Assembly: GCF_040546685.1 (NCBI RefSeq) | Contig: NZ_JBEPOH010000002.1 | Coordinates: 372,001 to 436,000, forward strand | DNA: 64,000 nucleotides | Direction: 5' to 3' | Source of the DNA: Variovorax sp. OAS795 | GTDB taxonomy: Bacteria; Pseudomonadota; Gammaproteobacteria; Burkholderiales; Burkholderiaceae_C | Shown here: positions 47,824 through 58,753 of the stretch, piece by piece | Numbering within the stretch: the first letter of the stretch is position 1 | Layout: each line of letters opens with the position of its first letter | Notes under the pieces: generated by a model | Database searches by the model: none | Told to the model about the DNA's origin: nothing | Seen by the model: only the letters and a program-made list of their open reading frames with translations | Position numbers and translations under genes: made by a program

Positions 47824-49818
47824 ATGCCAGCCTCCACGCCAGCCGCCCCAAGCGCCGAAAGCATCCGGTTCGACCCGCGCATCCTCTTCCTGAGCTGTTC
47901 CGCACGCATCGTCGAACGAGGCCTGGAAGGAGAACCGCTCGATCTCGCCGATGCGTTGCCGTTGCGTGACGATGTGTCGACCGACGAGATCACGCCGCTT
48001 CCGATCCTCACGCACTACGACGACAAGCTGGGCCGCTACCCCTACACCGGCTTCAAGGCAGGCGAGGCAACTCCGATCGGCACCGATGCCGTCCGCGCCT
48101 CGGGCATCGAGGTCGTCGTCGCGGGCAGGCGCTATGGCAAGGGCTCGTCGCGCGAGCACAGCCCGACCGCCGAGAAGGCGGCCGGCGTGCGGCTGGTCAT
48201 CGCCGAAAGCTTCGAGCGCCTGTACCGCCAGAACGCCGACAACATCGGATTGTTCACCTCGACCGACTTCGGCCTGGTCGCGCGCATCCGCGGCGGCGAG
48301 GCGATCCCGGTCGATGACCTGGTGGCCGGGCGCGACGCGCTGGCTGCGGCGATCCTCCGAAGCGGCGGGTTGCTGCGCTTCGGCCAGAGATTCATGCGCG
48401 ACATCACGGTCCCGCCCGAGGCTCGAGACGCGGGTCCGCGCACGCTGTTCGAGAAGATCGTGTCGCGCCACGCGCTCGCCACCGAGCTGACGCAGGCGCA
48501 TCCCGCGCCGGGCGACGGTGCCTTCGTGCGCGCCGACCTTCGCTTCATCCACGAGTACTACACCGGCATGGCCGCCCACATGCTGCACGCCACCTTCGGC
48601 CGTCCGCTGGCGCTGCACGACGCCGGTTCCATCGTGGTCTTCGAAGACCACACCTCCTATGTCGCGGAGAGCCCCGCGCACGTGCGCGGCGGCCTGGTGC
48701 CGAACGTGCATCGCATGGTCGAGGCGCAGCGCGAATTTGCCGCCGCCCACGGCTTGCGCTCGCACCGCACCCTGACCGAAGAAGAGGCCGCCATGGACGA
48801 CGGCACCAATGTGGCGGGCATCTCGCACGCCATGGTGGCGGAACACTATGCGCTGCCGGGCCAGCTGGTGGTGGGCACGGATTCACACACGCCGCACAGC
48901 GGCGCGCTGGGTTGCGTGGCCTTCGGCGTCGGCACCACGGACATGGCGAACGCCTTCGTGACGGGTGCGGTGCGGCTGACGGTGCCGCAGTCCCTGAAGA
49001 TCGTGCTCGACGGCGCGCTTGCCGTTGGCGTGACCGCGAAAGACGTCGTGCTGCATCTGCTCGCGCTGCCGTTCGTGCGCGACGGCGGCGGCGTCGGCAA
49101 GGTGTTCGAGTTCACGGGCGACGTGGTACGGCGCATGACCATCGATGAGCGCGCCACGCTCACCAACATGACGGCCGAACTCGGGGGCTTCACCGGCCTG
49201 GTCGCGCCCGATGCCGAGACCGTGCGCTTCCTGCGCGAGCGCCGCGGCATCGATTTCGAACTCGAGCCCTGGATGCGCAGCGACGATGGCGCGGTCTATG
49301 CGAGAACGCTCCATGTCGACGGCACGCGGATTCCTCCCATGGTCGCGGCACCGGGCGATCCGGGCAATGGCCTGCCGCTTGCGGCAGTCGCCCAGCGGGT
49401 GCGCATCGACATCGCCTACGGCGGCTCGTGCACGGCCGGCAAGCGCGAAGATTTCGACCACTACCACGCGGTGCTTCGGTGGGCGGCGGACCGCGGGCTC
49501 CAGGTCGCGCCCGGGGTGGAGCTGTTTCTCCAGTTCGGAACGACCGCGGTGCGCGACCACTGCGTCGCAGCGGGGTACATGAATGCGTTCGAACGCGTGG
49601 GCGCACGCATGCTCCAGCCTTCCTGCGGTGCCTGCGGCAATTGCGGGCCGGGCGGTTCGGTGCGCGCCGACCAGGTCACCGTGAGCGCCATCAACCGCAA
49701 CTTCCCCGGCCGGGGCGGCCCGGGACAAGTCTGGCTCGCGAGCCCACCGACCGTGGCGGCCAGCGCGATCGCGGGCGAATTGATTTCTTTCGCCGCCCTG
49801 CAGGCGCGCCACCCTTGA
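47824..49818 (+). CDS. Aconitase/isopropylmalate isomerase-type hydro-lyase with small-large domain order
   Basis: A 664-residue fusion. Residues about 20-210 are the LeuD-like swivel domain: DDVSTDEITPLPILTHY in outline and GRRYGKGSSREHSP. The rest is the LeuC-like catalytic part: VVGTDSHTPHSGALG, FGVGTTDMANAF, the GGSCTAGKREDF cluster Cys, and PSCGACGNCGPGG with two more, completing a [4Fe-4S] site. The swivel domain is N-terminal, as in AcnB but without the HEAT domain, and opposite to AcnA or a LeuC-LeuD fusion. Its substrate is unclear; a Bug receptor follows, suggesting an imported tricarboxylate or hydroxy-dicarboxylate. Confidence 0.88.
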   Translation: MPASTPAAPSAESIRFDPRILFLSCSARIVERGLEGEPLDLADALPLRDDVSTDEITPLPILTHYDDKLGRYPYTGFKAGEATPIGTDAVRASGIEVVVAGRRYGKGSSREHSPTAEKAAGVRLVIAESFERLYRQNADNIGLFTSTDFGLVARIRGGEAIPVDDLVAGRDALAAAILRSGGLLRFGQRFMRDITVPPEARDAGPRTLFEKIVSRHALATELTQAHPAPGDGAFVRADLRFIHEYYTGMAAHMLHATFGRPLALHDAGSIVVFEDHTSYVAESPAHVRGGLVPNVHRMVEAQREFAAAHGLRSHRTLTEEEAAMDDGTNVAGISHAMVAEHYALPGQLVVGTDSHTPHSGALGCVAFGVGTTDMANAFVTGAVRLTVPQSLKIVLDGALAVGVTAKDVVLHLLALPFVRDGGGVGKVFEFTGDVVRRMTIDERATLTNMTAELGGFTGLVAPDAETVRFLRERRGIDFELEPWMRSDDGAVYARTLHVDGTRIPPMVAAPGDPGNGLPLAAVAQRVRIDIAYGGSCTAGKREDFDHYHAVLRWAADRGLQVAPGVELFLQFGTTAVRDHCVAAGYMNAFERVGARMLQPSCGACGNCGPGGSVRADQVTVSAINRNFPGRGGPGQVWLASPPTVAASAIAGELISFAALQARHP

Positions 49819-49846
49819 GCTTGAACAAATAGAGAGAGACAACCCC

Positions 49847-50830
49847 ATGCGTCCACATTCCTTCCGAAAAGCGATTTCTGTTTCGTTTGCGACGGCGTTG
49901 CTGGCCACGTCCTGGCTTGCCGCGGCGCAACCTTCCAATGCCGATCGGCCGATACGGGTCGTCGTTCCACTGGCCGCCGGCTCGACGGTCGATGCGGTCG
50001 CCCGCGCGGTCGCGCCGGCCTTCGGTCGCGCGACCGGCCACCCGGTCGTGGTGGAGAACGTTGTCGGCGCCGGTGGGATTCCGGGTACCGCCCAGATCGT
50101 GAAGGCGCCCAAGGATGGGCTCACGCTCGGCATGGTGTCGTCCAACCATGTCATCAATCCAGGCATCTACAAGACGATCCCGTACGACAGCATGAAGGAC
50201 ATCACACCCATCGCGGTACTGGCCACCGTGCCCGTCGTGCTGGTGGTGAACAACGCGCTTCCGGTGAAGAGCGTGAAGGACCTGCTGGCCTATGCAAAGG
50301 ACCATCCCGGCAAGCTCAACTACGGATCCGCCGGGAATGGGAGCGTGCTCCACCTGGCAGGGGAACTGATGGTGAGCGAGACCGGCATCGACATGAAGCA
50401 CGTACCCTATCGCGGCACCGGGCCGCTCGTCACCGACCTGATCGGCGGGCAGGTGCAACTCGCGTTCGTCTCGATCTCGCAGGTGGCCCCGCAGATCAAG
50501 GCCGGGGCGCTGCGCGCATTGGCGGTGTCGACGCCGGCGCGCTCCGCGGCCCTGCCCGAGGTGCCGACGATGATGGAGTCGGGCGTGCCCAAATACAGCT
50601 TCGATGCGTGGATCGCGCTGATCGGCCCCGCGGGCCTGCCCAAGCCTGTGGTCGACAGCTATGCCGCCGCGGTGCAAGAGGCCCTGGTGTCGCCGGAAGC
50701 ACGAAACGTCATCGCCGGCCAAGGCCTCACGGTGCTCAACACAGGACCCGGACTGGCGCCGGCCTTCTTCGAGTCCGAACTGGTGAAGCACCAGAAGCTG
50801 GTGAAGCAGTCCGGTGCCACCCTGGATTGA
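49847..50830 (+). CDS. Bug/TctC-family periplasmic solute receptor
   Basis: A 327-residue receptor. The signal peptide (MRPHSFRKAISVSFATALLA, cleaved near WLAAA-Q) is followed by RPIRVVVPLAAGSTVDAVAR, VENVVGAGGIPGTAQIV, NYGSAGNGSVLHLAGELM and HVPYRGTGPLVTDLIGG. It starts 28 bases after the aconitase gene and is probably co-transcribed. No TctAB partner genes are nearby. A carboxylic acid that the hydro-lyase uses is the natural ligand guess. Confidence 0.92.
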   Translation: MRPHSFRKAISVSFATALLATSWLAAAQPSNADRPIRVVVPLAAGSTVDAVARAVAPAFGRATGHPVVVENVVGAGGIPGTAQIVKAPKDGLTLGMVSSNHVINPGIYKTIPYDSMKDITPIAVLATVPVVLVVNNALPVKSVKDLLAYAKDHPGKLNYGSAGNGSVLHLAGELMVSETGIDMKHVPYRGTGPLVTDLIGGQVQLAFVSISQVAPQIKAGALRALAVSTPARSAALPEVPTMMESGVPKYSFDAWIALIGPAGLPKPVVDSYAAAVQEALVSPEARNVIAGQGLTVLNTGPGLAPAFFESELVKHQKLVKQSGATLD

Positions 50831-50961
50831 GTCGAATGTGTGAGGGGGCGGTTGCCCGGAACCGTTAGACCAGGAACCCACGGTGAAAGACCGGCGCTGC
50901 CGTGACGGGCTAGATTGCGCACTTCATGGTCGTGGCGCCGGGCGGTGGGCCGGATGTTTGG

Positions 50962-51510
50962 TCAGTCGTCCCCACCCGAAGCTGGTAGCGCCAGAATTTC
51001 CAAGGCTTCGCGCGTGAAATCGAGCCACAGCTCTTCGTACCCCATCCCTGCCTTGAGAACGAGATGCTGCAGGCGGCGTGCTCGGCTGGCGGGCTTGCCG
51101 TGAAAGTCGCGTTGTTCCAATCGCCGGTAGAGGTCGAGTTTTTCCTGGTGCATCGCCTGGCGGCGTGCAATCTCCTTCTGCAACCCGGTAGGCCCAATCA
51201 CCGCCTCAGCGCGAAGGCGAACCATCAACTCTTCGCGCAACCACGTGGGATCCTTGCGTTCGGCCACCCACCGCCGCAGCTCCTTGCGCCCCGCAGCCCG
51301 TATCCGGTACTGGCGCTTGCGCCCCCTTCCGGATTCGGCGGGGAGGGCCTCGATCCATCCTGCTTCCTCGAGCCGTGCGAGTTCGCGATAAATCTGCTGG
51401 TGCGTAGCATGCCAGAAGTACCCGATGGACTTGTCGAATCGCTCGGCAAGTTCGGAGCCCGAGCACGGGTGCTCGATCAATGCGGTGAGAAGGGCGTGAG
51501 GTAATGACAT
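50962..51510 (-). CDS. PadR family transcriptional regulator
   Basis: A 182-residue PadR protein. The winged helix (1-85) has LPHALLTALIEHPCSGSELAERF, FWHATHQQIYRELARLEEAGWIE in outline and GRGRKRQYRIRAAGRKEL, and a Vir-like C-terminal helical domain with EKLDLYRRLEQRDF follows. PadR repressors often respond to phenolic acids. It overlaps head to head, by 7 bases, a short thioesterase-like reading frame on the plus strand. Its target is not visible; a gene lost with the thioesterase remnant may have been one. Confidence 0.9.
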   Translation of the reverse strand: MSLPHALLTALIEHPCSGSELAERFDKSIGYFWHATHQQIYRELARLEEAGWIEALPAESGRGRKRQYRIRAAGRKELRRWVAERKDPTWLREELMVRLRAEAVIGPTGLQKEIARRQAMHQEKLDLYRRLEQRDFHGKPASRARRLQHLVLKAGMGYEELWLDFTREALEILALPASGGDD

Positions 51511-51674
51511 CGGGACAGGAGCCTTGGCGGCCGAGCATTTTGCCCGAACTGCATGGCGCCTTCACGCATCGCGGCCCGTTCGCCATTGCTGCAACGGCCT
51601 TCGTCGGGCCGGACGGCAAGCTGTATGCGCATGGCACTACCACCTGCCTGGTGTTCGAGCTGAAGCCGCGTTGA
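51504..51674 (+). pseudogene. Thioesterase C-terminal remnant (short ORF)
   Basis: ATG at 51504 opens a 56-codon frame whose last 35 residues (GPFAIAATAFVGPDGKLYAH, then GTTTCLVFELKPR) read like the final two strands of a PaaI/hotdog thioesterase. The catalytic part of such a protein, normally about 130-150 residues, is missing, so it is probably a deletion remnant fused to a chance start. GTGAGG lies 2 bases before the ATG. It overlaps the PadR start region on the other strand. A genuine short protein cannot be excluded. Confidence 0.45.
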
Positions 51675-51718
51675 TGGTCCTGTGACGATGCGGGCGCTTC
51701 AAGCGCTTGCGCGGCTCT

Positions 51719-52522
51719 CTAGATGTCCGCGATGTTCTTTCCGAGGTTCGACTCGAACTCGCCTGGCTTGCCGATGCCGCGCTTCGTCAGTTTCGGAATT
51801 CGTTCCTGGAATCCCTCCCAAGCGAACGTCTTGAAGAAGGTGTCTTGCGTATCCTGAAGATCCGCACGGCTGGGCAAGCCAATCCGGTTGATGGTCGACT
51901 TCGATACAGCCAGCACGCGTTTGTCGAACGACAGCACGCGTGCCACGAACTTGGCGACATGCGCGTCCAGTTCGTCTTCAGGAATGGCACGATTGATCCA
52001 GCCGTAGCGTTCCGCGGTGTCCGCACTGTGGTCGTCTGCGCCGAGCACGATCTCCAGGGCGCGCGCGCGGCCGACGAGCAGGGGCAGGCGCTCCAAGGCA
52101 CCCCCACCCGGAATCAGCCCGATGCCGACTTCCGGCTGTCCGAAGATGGCTTTCTCTCGGCTCGCGAAACGGATGTCGCACGCCAACGCGAATTCGCTGC
52201 CCCCACCACGTACGCGCCCGCGGATGACCGCGACGCTCAGCACGCTGCTGGCGGCAAGGCGCTGCGCCGCCTCGATCCAGGGGGGGAGGCCGAAGCGACT
52301 GCGCGGCTCCGCCGGGCTGTAGTGTGCGATGAAGAAGTCGGGGTTGGCGCTTTCGAAAGTCACTATCTTCAGCGCCTCGTCGGTCTCCATCTCGGTCACG
52401 AGGTCGTAGAACTCGTCGTACATGCTGTCGTCGATCAGGTTGATCGGCGGGTTGTCCAGGATCACTTTCCAGTGACCTTCGACCGTCTTGTCGACAAGCA
52501 GCTTTTTCTTTCTCTCAGTCAT
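51719..52522 (-). CDS. Enoyl-CoA hydratase/isomerase family protein
   Basis: A 267-residue crotonase-like protein. It has NPPINLIDDSMYDEF, an oxyanion region that is altered (ANPDFFIAHYSPAE; no AGxD), VIRGRVRGGGSEFALACDIRFAS and FGQPEVGIGLIPGGGALERL with one catalytic-type Glu. It therefore is a divergent family member. GGAGAAGAG precedes the ATG at 52522. It is divergent from the TetR gene, and two matching palindromes lie between them, so it is very likely TetR-controlled. Confidence 0.85.
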   Translation of the reverse strand: MTERKKKLLVDKTVEGHWKVILDNPPINLIDDSMYDEFYDLVTEMETDEALKIVTFESANPDFFIAHYSPAEPRSRFGLPPWIEAAQRLAASSVLSVAVIRGRVRGGGSEFALACDIRFASREKAIFGQPEVGIGLIPGGGALERLPLLVGRARALEIVLGADDHSADTAERYGWINRAIPEDELDAHVAKFVARVLSFDKRVLAVSKSTINRIGLPSRADLQDTQDTFFKTFAWEGFQERIPKLTKRGIGKPGEFESNLGKNIADI

Positions 52523-52578
52523 CTCTTCTCCAGGTAAGTTTTCAGGACTCGCGTTGAACTCATCGGTCGTCGACTGGG

Positions 52579-52618
52579 TGTACCGAGCGGTACAGAAAAG
52601 TATATACCAATCGGTACA
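52579..52618. promoter_or_regulatory. Two TetR-type operators
   Basis: TGTACCG-AG-CGGTACA at 52579-52594 is a perfect dyad. TATACC-AATC-GGTACA at 52603-52618 repeats its TACC-N4-GGTA core, 24 bases away. Both are within the 104-base gap between the hydratase and TetR genes and the second ends 8 bases before the TetR ATG. This is the classical layout for an autorepressing TetR protein that also controls its divergent neighbour. Confidence 0.65.
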
Positions 52619-52626
52619 ATGCGCAA

Positions 52627-53259
52627 ATGGCAAGAAAATTGATTCGAGAGGAAGGGTTGGAGCGGGCCTTGCGCCTTTTCTGGCGCAACGGCTACAACGG
52701 GACGTCGATGGAGATGTTGACGAAGGAACTCGGCGTCGAAAAGCCCAGCATCTACGCGACATTCGGCAGCAAGCGAAGCCTCTATCTGGAGGCATTGCTT
52801 CACTACCGGACCAGCATGGTCAGGCGGGTTGCGGAATTCCTCGACTCCGCGGCCACCCCGCGTGCAGGCATCGACCGTGTAGTCCGTTTCATGATGACGT
52901 CGCTGTACGAACCAGGCGTGCAGGAGGGCTGCATGGTGACCAATGCCGCACTGGAGCTGGCCGACCAGGACCGGGAAGTCGCTGCCCACGTGAGTACCAT
53001 GCTCGGCGAGATCGGCAGTTTGTTCGAGAAGTCGTTGCTGGCGGGACAGAAGTCGGGCGAGGTGACGACCCGTGTCTCCGCCGACCTGCTGGCCGCTTAC
53101 CTCGTCAACATGATCGAAGGGACGCGGATCACGGAGAAGACTCGCCCAAGCAAGGAGAAGCTACGGGCACTCGCGCAGTTTTCCTTGAGCGCCTTGGACC
53201 CTGCGTTCGATGCGCCGCACGCTCACAGAGCTTTGAACTCCGGGGCTGTGACAACGTAG
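52627..53259 (+). CDS. TetR family transcriptional regulator
   Basis: A 210-residue TetR protein. The helix-turn-helix (about 1-50) has LERALRLFWRNGYNGTSMEMLTKELGVEKPSIYATFGSKRSLY in outline, typical of the AcrR/NemR-like branch; the ligand domain contains GCMVTNAALELADQDREV, like NemR/YcdC relatives. The divergent hydratase gene and the two TACC-N4-GGTA operators next to its start make repression of both genes likely. Its ligand is unknown. Confidence 0.9.
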   Translation: MARKLIREEGLERALRLFWRNGYNGTSMEMLTKELGVEKPSIYATFGSKRSLYLEALLHYRTSMVRRVAEFLDSAATPRAGIDRVVRFMMTSLYEPGVQEGCMVTNAALELADQDREVAAHVSTMLGEIGSLFEKSLLAGQKSGEVTTRVSADLLAAYLVNMIEGTRITEKTRPSKEKLRALAQFSLSALDPAFDAPHAHRALNSGAVTT

Positions 53260-53341
53260 GACGGCGGTTCCGAGGTGCTGTGAACAGTCACCTGGACCAG
53301 GCGGTTCGACGGTCAGTGCGCCCCGACGGGGAACCTCATTT

Positions 53342-55435
<2,094 letters not shown>

Positions 55436-55485
55436 CGCGCAGCGACCGTCTCACTTTCTTTTCACCACCAGCAAGGAGTCGACAA

Positions 55486-55926
55486 ATGTCGCAGCCCCCG
55501 AAAAACACCCAACCCGCCGTCGCCCGGTCTCTCGATCTTTGGCACCGAATGATCGCAACATCCGACCTCGGCGAATTGCACACCATCGTCCACCCGGATG
55601 CCCTCTTTCGCTCGCCCATGTCGGCCTCGGCCTATGCCTCGGCGCCAGCGCTCACCCTTGCGCTGTCCACAGTCATCAAGGTCTTCGAGAACTTCGCCTA
55701 TCACCGCCAACTGGTCAGCGACGATGGCCTGAACGTGGTGCTGGAGTTCAGCGCAAACATTGGCGACAAGAAGCTCAAGGGCATCGACCTCATCCGGTTC
55801 AACGAGAGCGGTCAGATCGAGGAGTTCGAAGTGATGGTTCGCCCGATGAGCGGTCTGCAGGCGCTCGGCGTGGAAATGGGCAAGCGCGTGGCCGACCAGT
55901 TGCCCGCCTTCAAGGTCAAGGCCTGA
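55486..55926 (+). CDS. NTF2-like/SnoaL-fold small protein
   Basis: A 146-residue protein with the pattern of the nuclear transport factor 2-like fold: an N-terminal helix (VARSLDLWHRMIATSDLGEL), HPDALFRSPM, a helix, then VLEFSANIGDKKLKGIDLIRFNESGQIEEFEVMVRPMSGL in outline. Such proteins are often isomerases, hydratases or binding proteins; no catalytic residue can be assigned with confidence. AAGGAGTC precedes the ATG. It follows fadH by 50 bases and may belong to its transcript. Confidence 0.75.
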   Translation: MSQPPKNTQPAVARSLDLWHRMIATSDLGELHTIVHPDALFRSPMSASAYASAPALTLALSTVIKVFENFAYHRQLVSDDGLNVVLEFSANIGDKKLKGIDLIRFNESGQIEEFEVMVRPMSGLQALGVEMGKRVADQLPAFKVKA

Positions 55927-56184
55927 GGGCTGAGGCAGGCACGCCACTCCAGCGGCAAAAGTGTCGGACAAAGCTGCTTGCGATGCTGGCTCCGGCTGGA
56001 TGCACGAATCCGAATGCCGCGGGCGACCGATACACGGTGCACGAGCATAAAGCGACGCGCGACCAGTTCATCGCCGTCCGGTAGGCCCCCTCGGGGCGAG
56101 GTGAGTCTCTCTGCCGTGCGATTTGATGTTAAACGTCAGTTCAGTAAACGAGTTATAAACCACGTTCTTTGAACGCCCTTTTAC
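55927..56184. other. Gene-free spacer with possible hairpin
   Basis: No convincing gene is seen in these 258 bases. GCCCC-CTC-GGGGC at 56085-56097 is a short hairpin that could end the fadH transcript. The part after 56110 becomes AT-richer (around GATGTTAAACG and GTTATAAACC), which suggests a promoter for the next gene, but no clear -35/-10 pair was found. Confidence 0.4.
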
Positions 56185-57048
56185 ATGAAGAGGCGCGGCC
56201 CTGAAACGCTTTGGGAAAGCCTTGTGCACCACGACGAATCTGTTGTTGCCATTGAAACCGGCACGCCGCAACTGCTTTTACGCCGCGAAGGACGCGTGGC
56301 TGTGATGACGCTCAACCGGCCAGCGTCGATGAATGCGCTTTCCGGCGAGCTGACGCCGGCGATCCGGCGAAGTATCCAGCGCTGTGCCGACGATCCCGAC
56401 ATCGGTGCGCTATTGATCACTGGCGCCGGCAAGGCCTTCTGCGCGGGCGGCGACGTCAAGGGCATGGGCGATCGCTTTGAAGGCGCGCAACAAAGCGAGG
56501 CCGAGCGCATCGCCGACCTGCAGCGCAAACAGCGCACGTTGACCGGCGCGTTGTTTCGGCTGAACAAGCCCACTGTCGCGGCATTGCCTGGTGCGGCTGT
56601 GGGCGCGGGGCTGGCGTTGGCCCTCGCATGCGACATACGGATTCTCGCCGCGTCGGCCTTCATGGCCACGGGCTACGCGCGTCTCGCGATGAGCGGTGAC
56701 TACGGCGTGAACTGGTTCCTTACGCGACTCGCAGGCCCTGGTGCGGCACGCGACATGATGCTCACGGCCCGGCGCATCGAGGCCGTGGAATGCAAGGCCT
56801 TTGGGTTGGCCAGCCAGATCGTCCCCGATGGCGAACTGCAGGCCACGTCATTGCGGACCGCCGATACGCTCGCATCGGTCTCAGGAGCGGCCGTGCGCAG
56901 CATCAAGCAGAACCTGAACGATGCATTGCACTTGGACCTGGAATCCATGATGGACAAAGAGGCCGACCGCCTGATCCGGCTGCTGCACAGCGATGAGCAT
57001 CGACAGGCTGCGGAAGCTTTCAGGAACAAGTCGAAGGATCGCAGTTGA
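56185..57048 (+). CDS. Enoyl-CoA hydratase/isomerase family protein
   Basis: A 287-residue crotonase. It has VAVMTLNRPASMNALS, TGAGKAFCAGGDVKGMG (the CAGGD oxyanion motif), VAALPGAAVGAGLALALACDIR and MSGDYGVNWFLTRLAG. It resembles PaaG-like isomerases and hydratases and seems intact. The ATG at 56185 has no clear ribosome site; GTG 56224 follows GGGAAAG and may be the real start. It ends 140 bases before the insertion sequence. Confidence 0.87.
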   Translation: MKRRGPETLWESLVHHDESVVAIETGTPQLLLRREGRVAVMTLNRPASMNALSGELTPAIRRSIQRCADDPDIGALLITGAGKAFCAGGDVKGMGDRFEGAQQSEAERIADLQRKQRTLTGALFRLNKPTVAALPGAAVGAGLALALACDIRILAASAFMATGYARLAMSGDYGVNWFLTRLAGPGAARDMMLTARRIEAVECKAFGLASQIVPDGELQATSLRTADTLASVSGAAVRSIKQNLNDALHLDLESMMDKEADRLIRLLHSDEHRQAAEAFRNKSKDRS

Positions 57049-57188
57049 GGGCGGTGGGCATAGGCACGTGTGATAGTTGCCAATGGTGTTGCCATCGCTG
57101 TGCCTTGGATCCAGGAACTGGACCGGAGCAGCAATGCAACATTTCCTATTCGGGCCAAAGGCGACATACAATCAGCCGCTACACACCA

Positions 57189-57239
57189 TGTCAAGGCCAA
57201 GTTCAGATGTCGCACTGCCAGCCAAATAGAAATGTCGCA
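57189..57239 (+). repeat. Left terminal inverted repeat of the IS
   Basis: Contains AAGTTCAGATGTCGCA followed by a second ATGTCGCA at 57232-57239. It aligns, imperfectly, with the reverse complement of the right end. Confidence 0.65.
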
Positions 57240-57305
57240 TTTCTGCTTTTTGGATGGACCCGGTGAACGCCGTGACTGCCTTGCCTTTGAGCCTGCGCAG
57301 GCCTT

Positions 57306-58727
57306 TCAGCCGGAGGCCAACACGGTTGTTTTCTTGGGTGCCCGGCAGACCGCTCTGACCGCTTCGTCGAGGTCCTGTGACGTGAACTGCCTGGACCGTT
57401 TGGTCCCTGGCAAAGCCTTGGTGGAGTAGGGCGCCTGCCCCTGATTCGTGCGCGAGGGCGTACTGGATTTTCTTCTGTCGTCACGCTGCGCCTGGATCAC
57501 CAGCGCAGCCTGCAGTGCGTGGCTCAGGCGCTTGTTCTCGACGATGGCGGCGGTGTCGACCTGTGGCAATCGGTCATAGCGCTCGTAGACCAGGTTTGCA
57601 CCGTCGGCTCGCAGCTCAATCCGGCCATCCGGGTACTCGAAGACATCGATGTAGCGATGGATCAGCTTGCGGTTGGCTGGCGTGTCCTTGAGCAGGTAGA
57701 TCACCCGGTCGTGCTGCAGCGTGAGCGACAGCGACACCTTGCGCTGCAGCCGCCAAGTGAACAGCAGATCCAGATCTTCATCATCGCGCACAGGACGGTG
57801 GGCATCGAACTCGCGCAGCGGCGCCTTGGCGAAACGCGCGTTGAAGTCGGCAATGAAGTGCGGTGCGAACGCATTGGCCGCTTCGCGCGTGTTGATCCCA
57901 CGCAGGCGCAGTTCCTTCACCAGGCGGTCCTGCAATGTGAGGTTGGCACGCTCTACACGGCCCTTGGCCTGGCTCGTGTTGGCACACATGATGTCGATGT
58001 TCAGCTCGAAGAGAACGCGTCCGAACTGCGTCGTGCCGCGGCCGAAATCGGTCGAGTCGCGCACTGAGCGGAAGATGCTCGCCTTGTCGCTGTAGAACGC
58101 TACGGGCTTGCCATGCTGCTCGATATAGCCTCGCGTGGCTTCGAAGTACGCGAAGGCCGACTCGGTCGGCACGAAGTGCAGCTGCATCAGCTGGCTGGTG
58201 GCGTCGTCGATGAACACCAGCAGTGTGCACGCCGGCGCACGATCCTCGAACCAGGCATGGTCGCTGCCGTCGATCTGGATCAGTTCGCCTCGGCAGGATC
58301 GACGGTTGCGCGGCTGGTGGATCTTGGGGGCGCGCTGCCTGCGCGGCGTCCACAAGCCTGTAGCGACCATCAGCGCCCGAACCGTTTCCTTGCTGAGCGC
58401 AATCCCGTGGCATTCCTGCAGCTTCTCGGTGGCCAGCGTCGGGCCGAAGTCGGCATAGCGCTCGCGGATGAGCATGATGGCACGCTCGGCAATGCCAGGA
58501 GCCAGCTGGTTGTTGCTGGGTCGCCCGCGCTTGCGTGAGACCAGACCGGAGGGCCCGTCGTCCAGATATCGACCCACCAGCCGCTCGACCTGCCTTCGGC
58601 TCATGCCGAGGCGCTGCGCGGCCTGGCCGACCCGCAGCATCCGGTCGACCACCGCCTGAATCGTCTTGAGCCGATCGGCTTCGCGCATCGTCATCGTGAT
58701 CGTCGCTGCAGATGTCGCCATGGCCAT
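57306..58727 (-). CDS. ISNCY/IS1202-like transposase
   Basis: A 473-residue DDE transposase. It has an N-terminal helix-turn-helix (LKTIQAVVDRMLRVGQAAQRLGMSRRQVERLV in outline), a second DNA-binding part with RKRGRPSNNQLAPG, and the catalytic core: IQIDGSDHAWFED (first Asp), FYSDKASIF (second Asp) and KGRVERANLTLQDRLVKEL in part (Glu). The C-terminal tail is basic. No internal stop or shift is present. The start could also be ATG 58694 (MTMREADRL). It is read on the minus strand and fills most of the element. Confidence 0.88.
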   Translation of the reverse strand: MAMATSAATITMTMREADRLKTIQAVVDRMLRVGQAAQRLGMSRRQVERLVGRYLDDGPSGLVSRKRGRPSNNQLAPGIAERAIMLIRERYADFGPTLATEKLQECHGIALSKETVRALMVATGLWTPRRQRAPKIHQPRNRRSCRGELIQIDGSDHAWFEDRAPACTLLVFIDDATSQLMQLHFVPTESAFAYFEATRGYIEQHGKPVAFYSDKASIFRSVRDSTDFGRGTTQFGRVLFELNIDIMCANTSQAKGRVERANLTLQDRLVKELRLRGINTREAANAFAPHFIADFNARFAKAPLREFDAHRPVRDDEDLDLLFTWRLQRKVSLSLTLQHDRVIYLLKDTPANRKLIHRYIDVFEYPDGRIELRADGANLVYERYDRLPQVDTAAIVENKRLSHALQAALVIQAQRDDRRKSSTPSRTNQGQAPYSTKALPGTKRSRQFTSQDLDEAVRAVCRAPKKTTVLASG

Positions 58728-58753
58728 GCCTTCGAGCTCGGGGCGGCCAACTT

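Noticed and set aside
53260..53341. Hairpin CCCCGACGGGG after the TetR gene as a terminator
   Set aside because: Too short and without a T-run; too weak to list.
55978..56172. Short frames in the spacer after the NTF2-like gene, one ending AGDRYTVHEHKATRDQF
   Set aside because: They look slightly protein-like near the end, but no start with a ribosome site and no family could be recognised; it may be a remnant.
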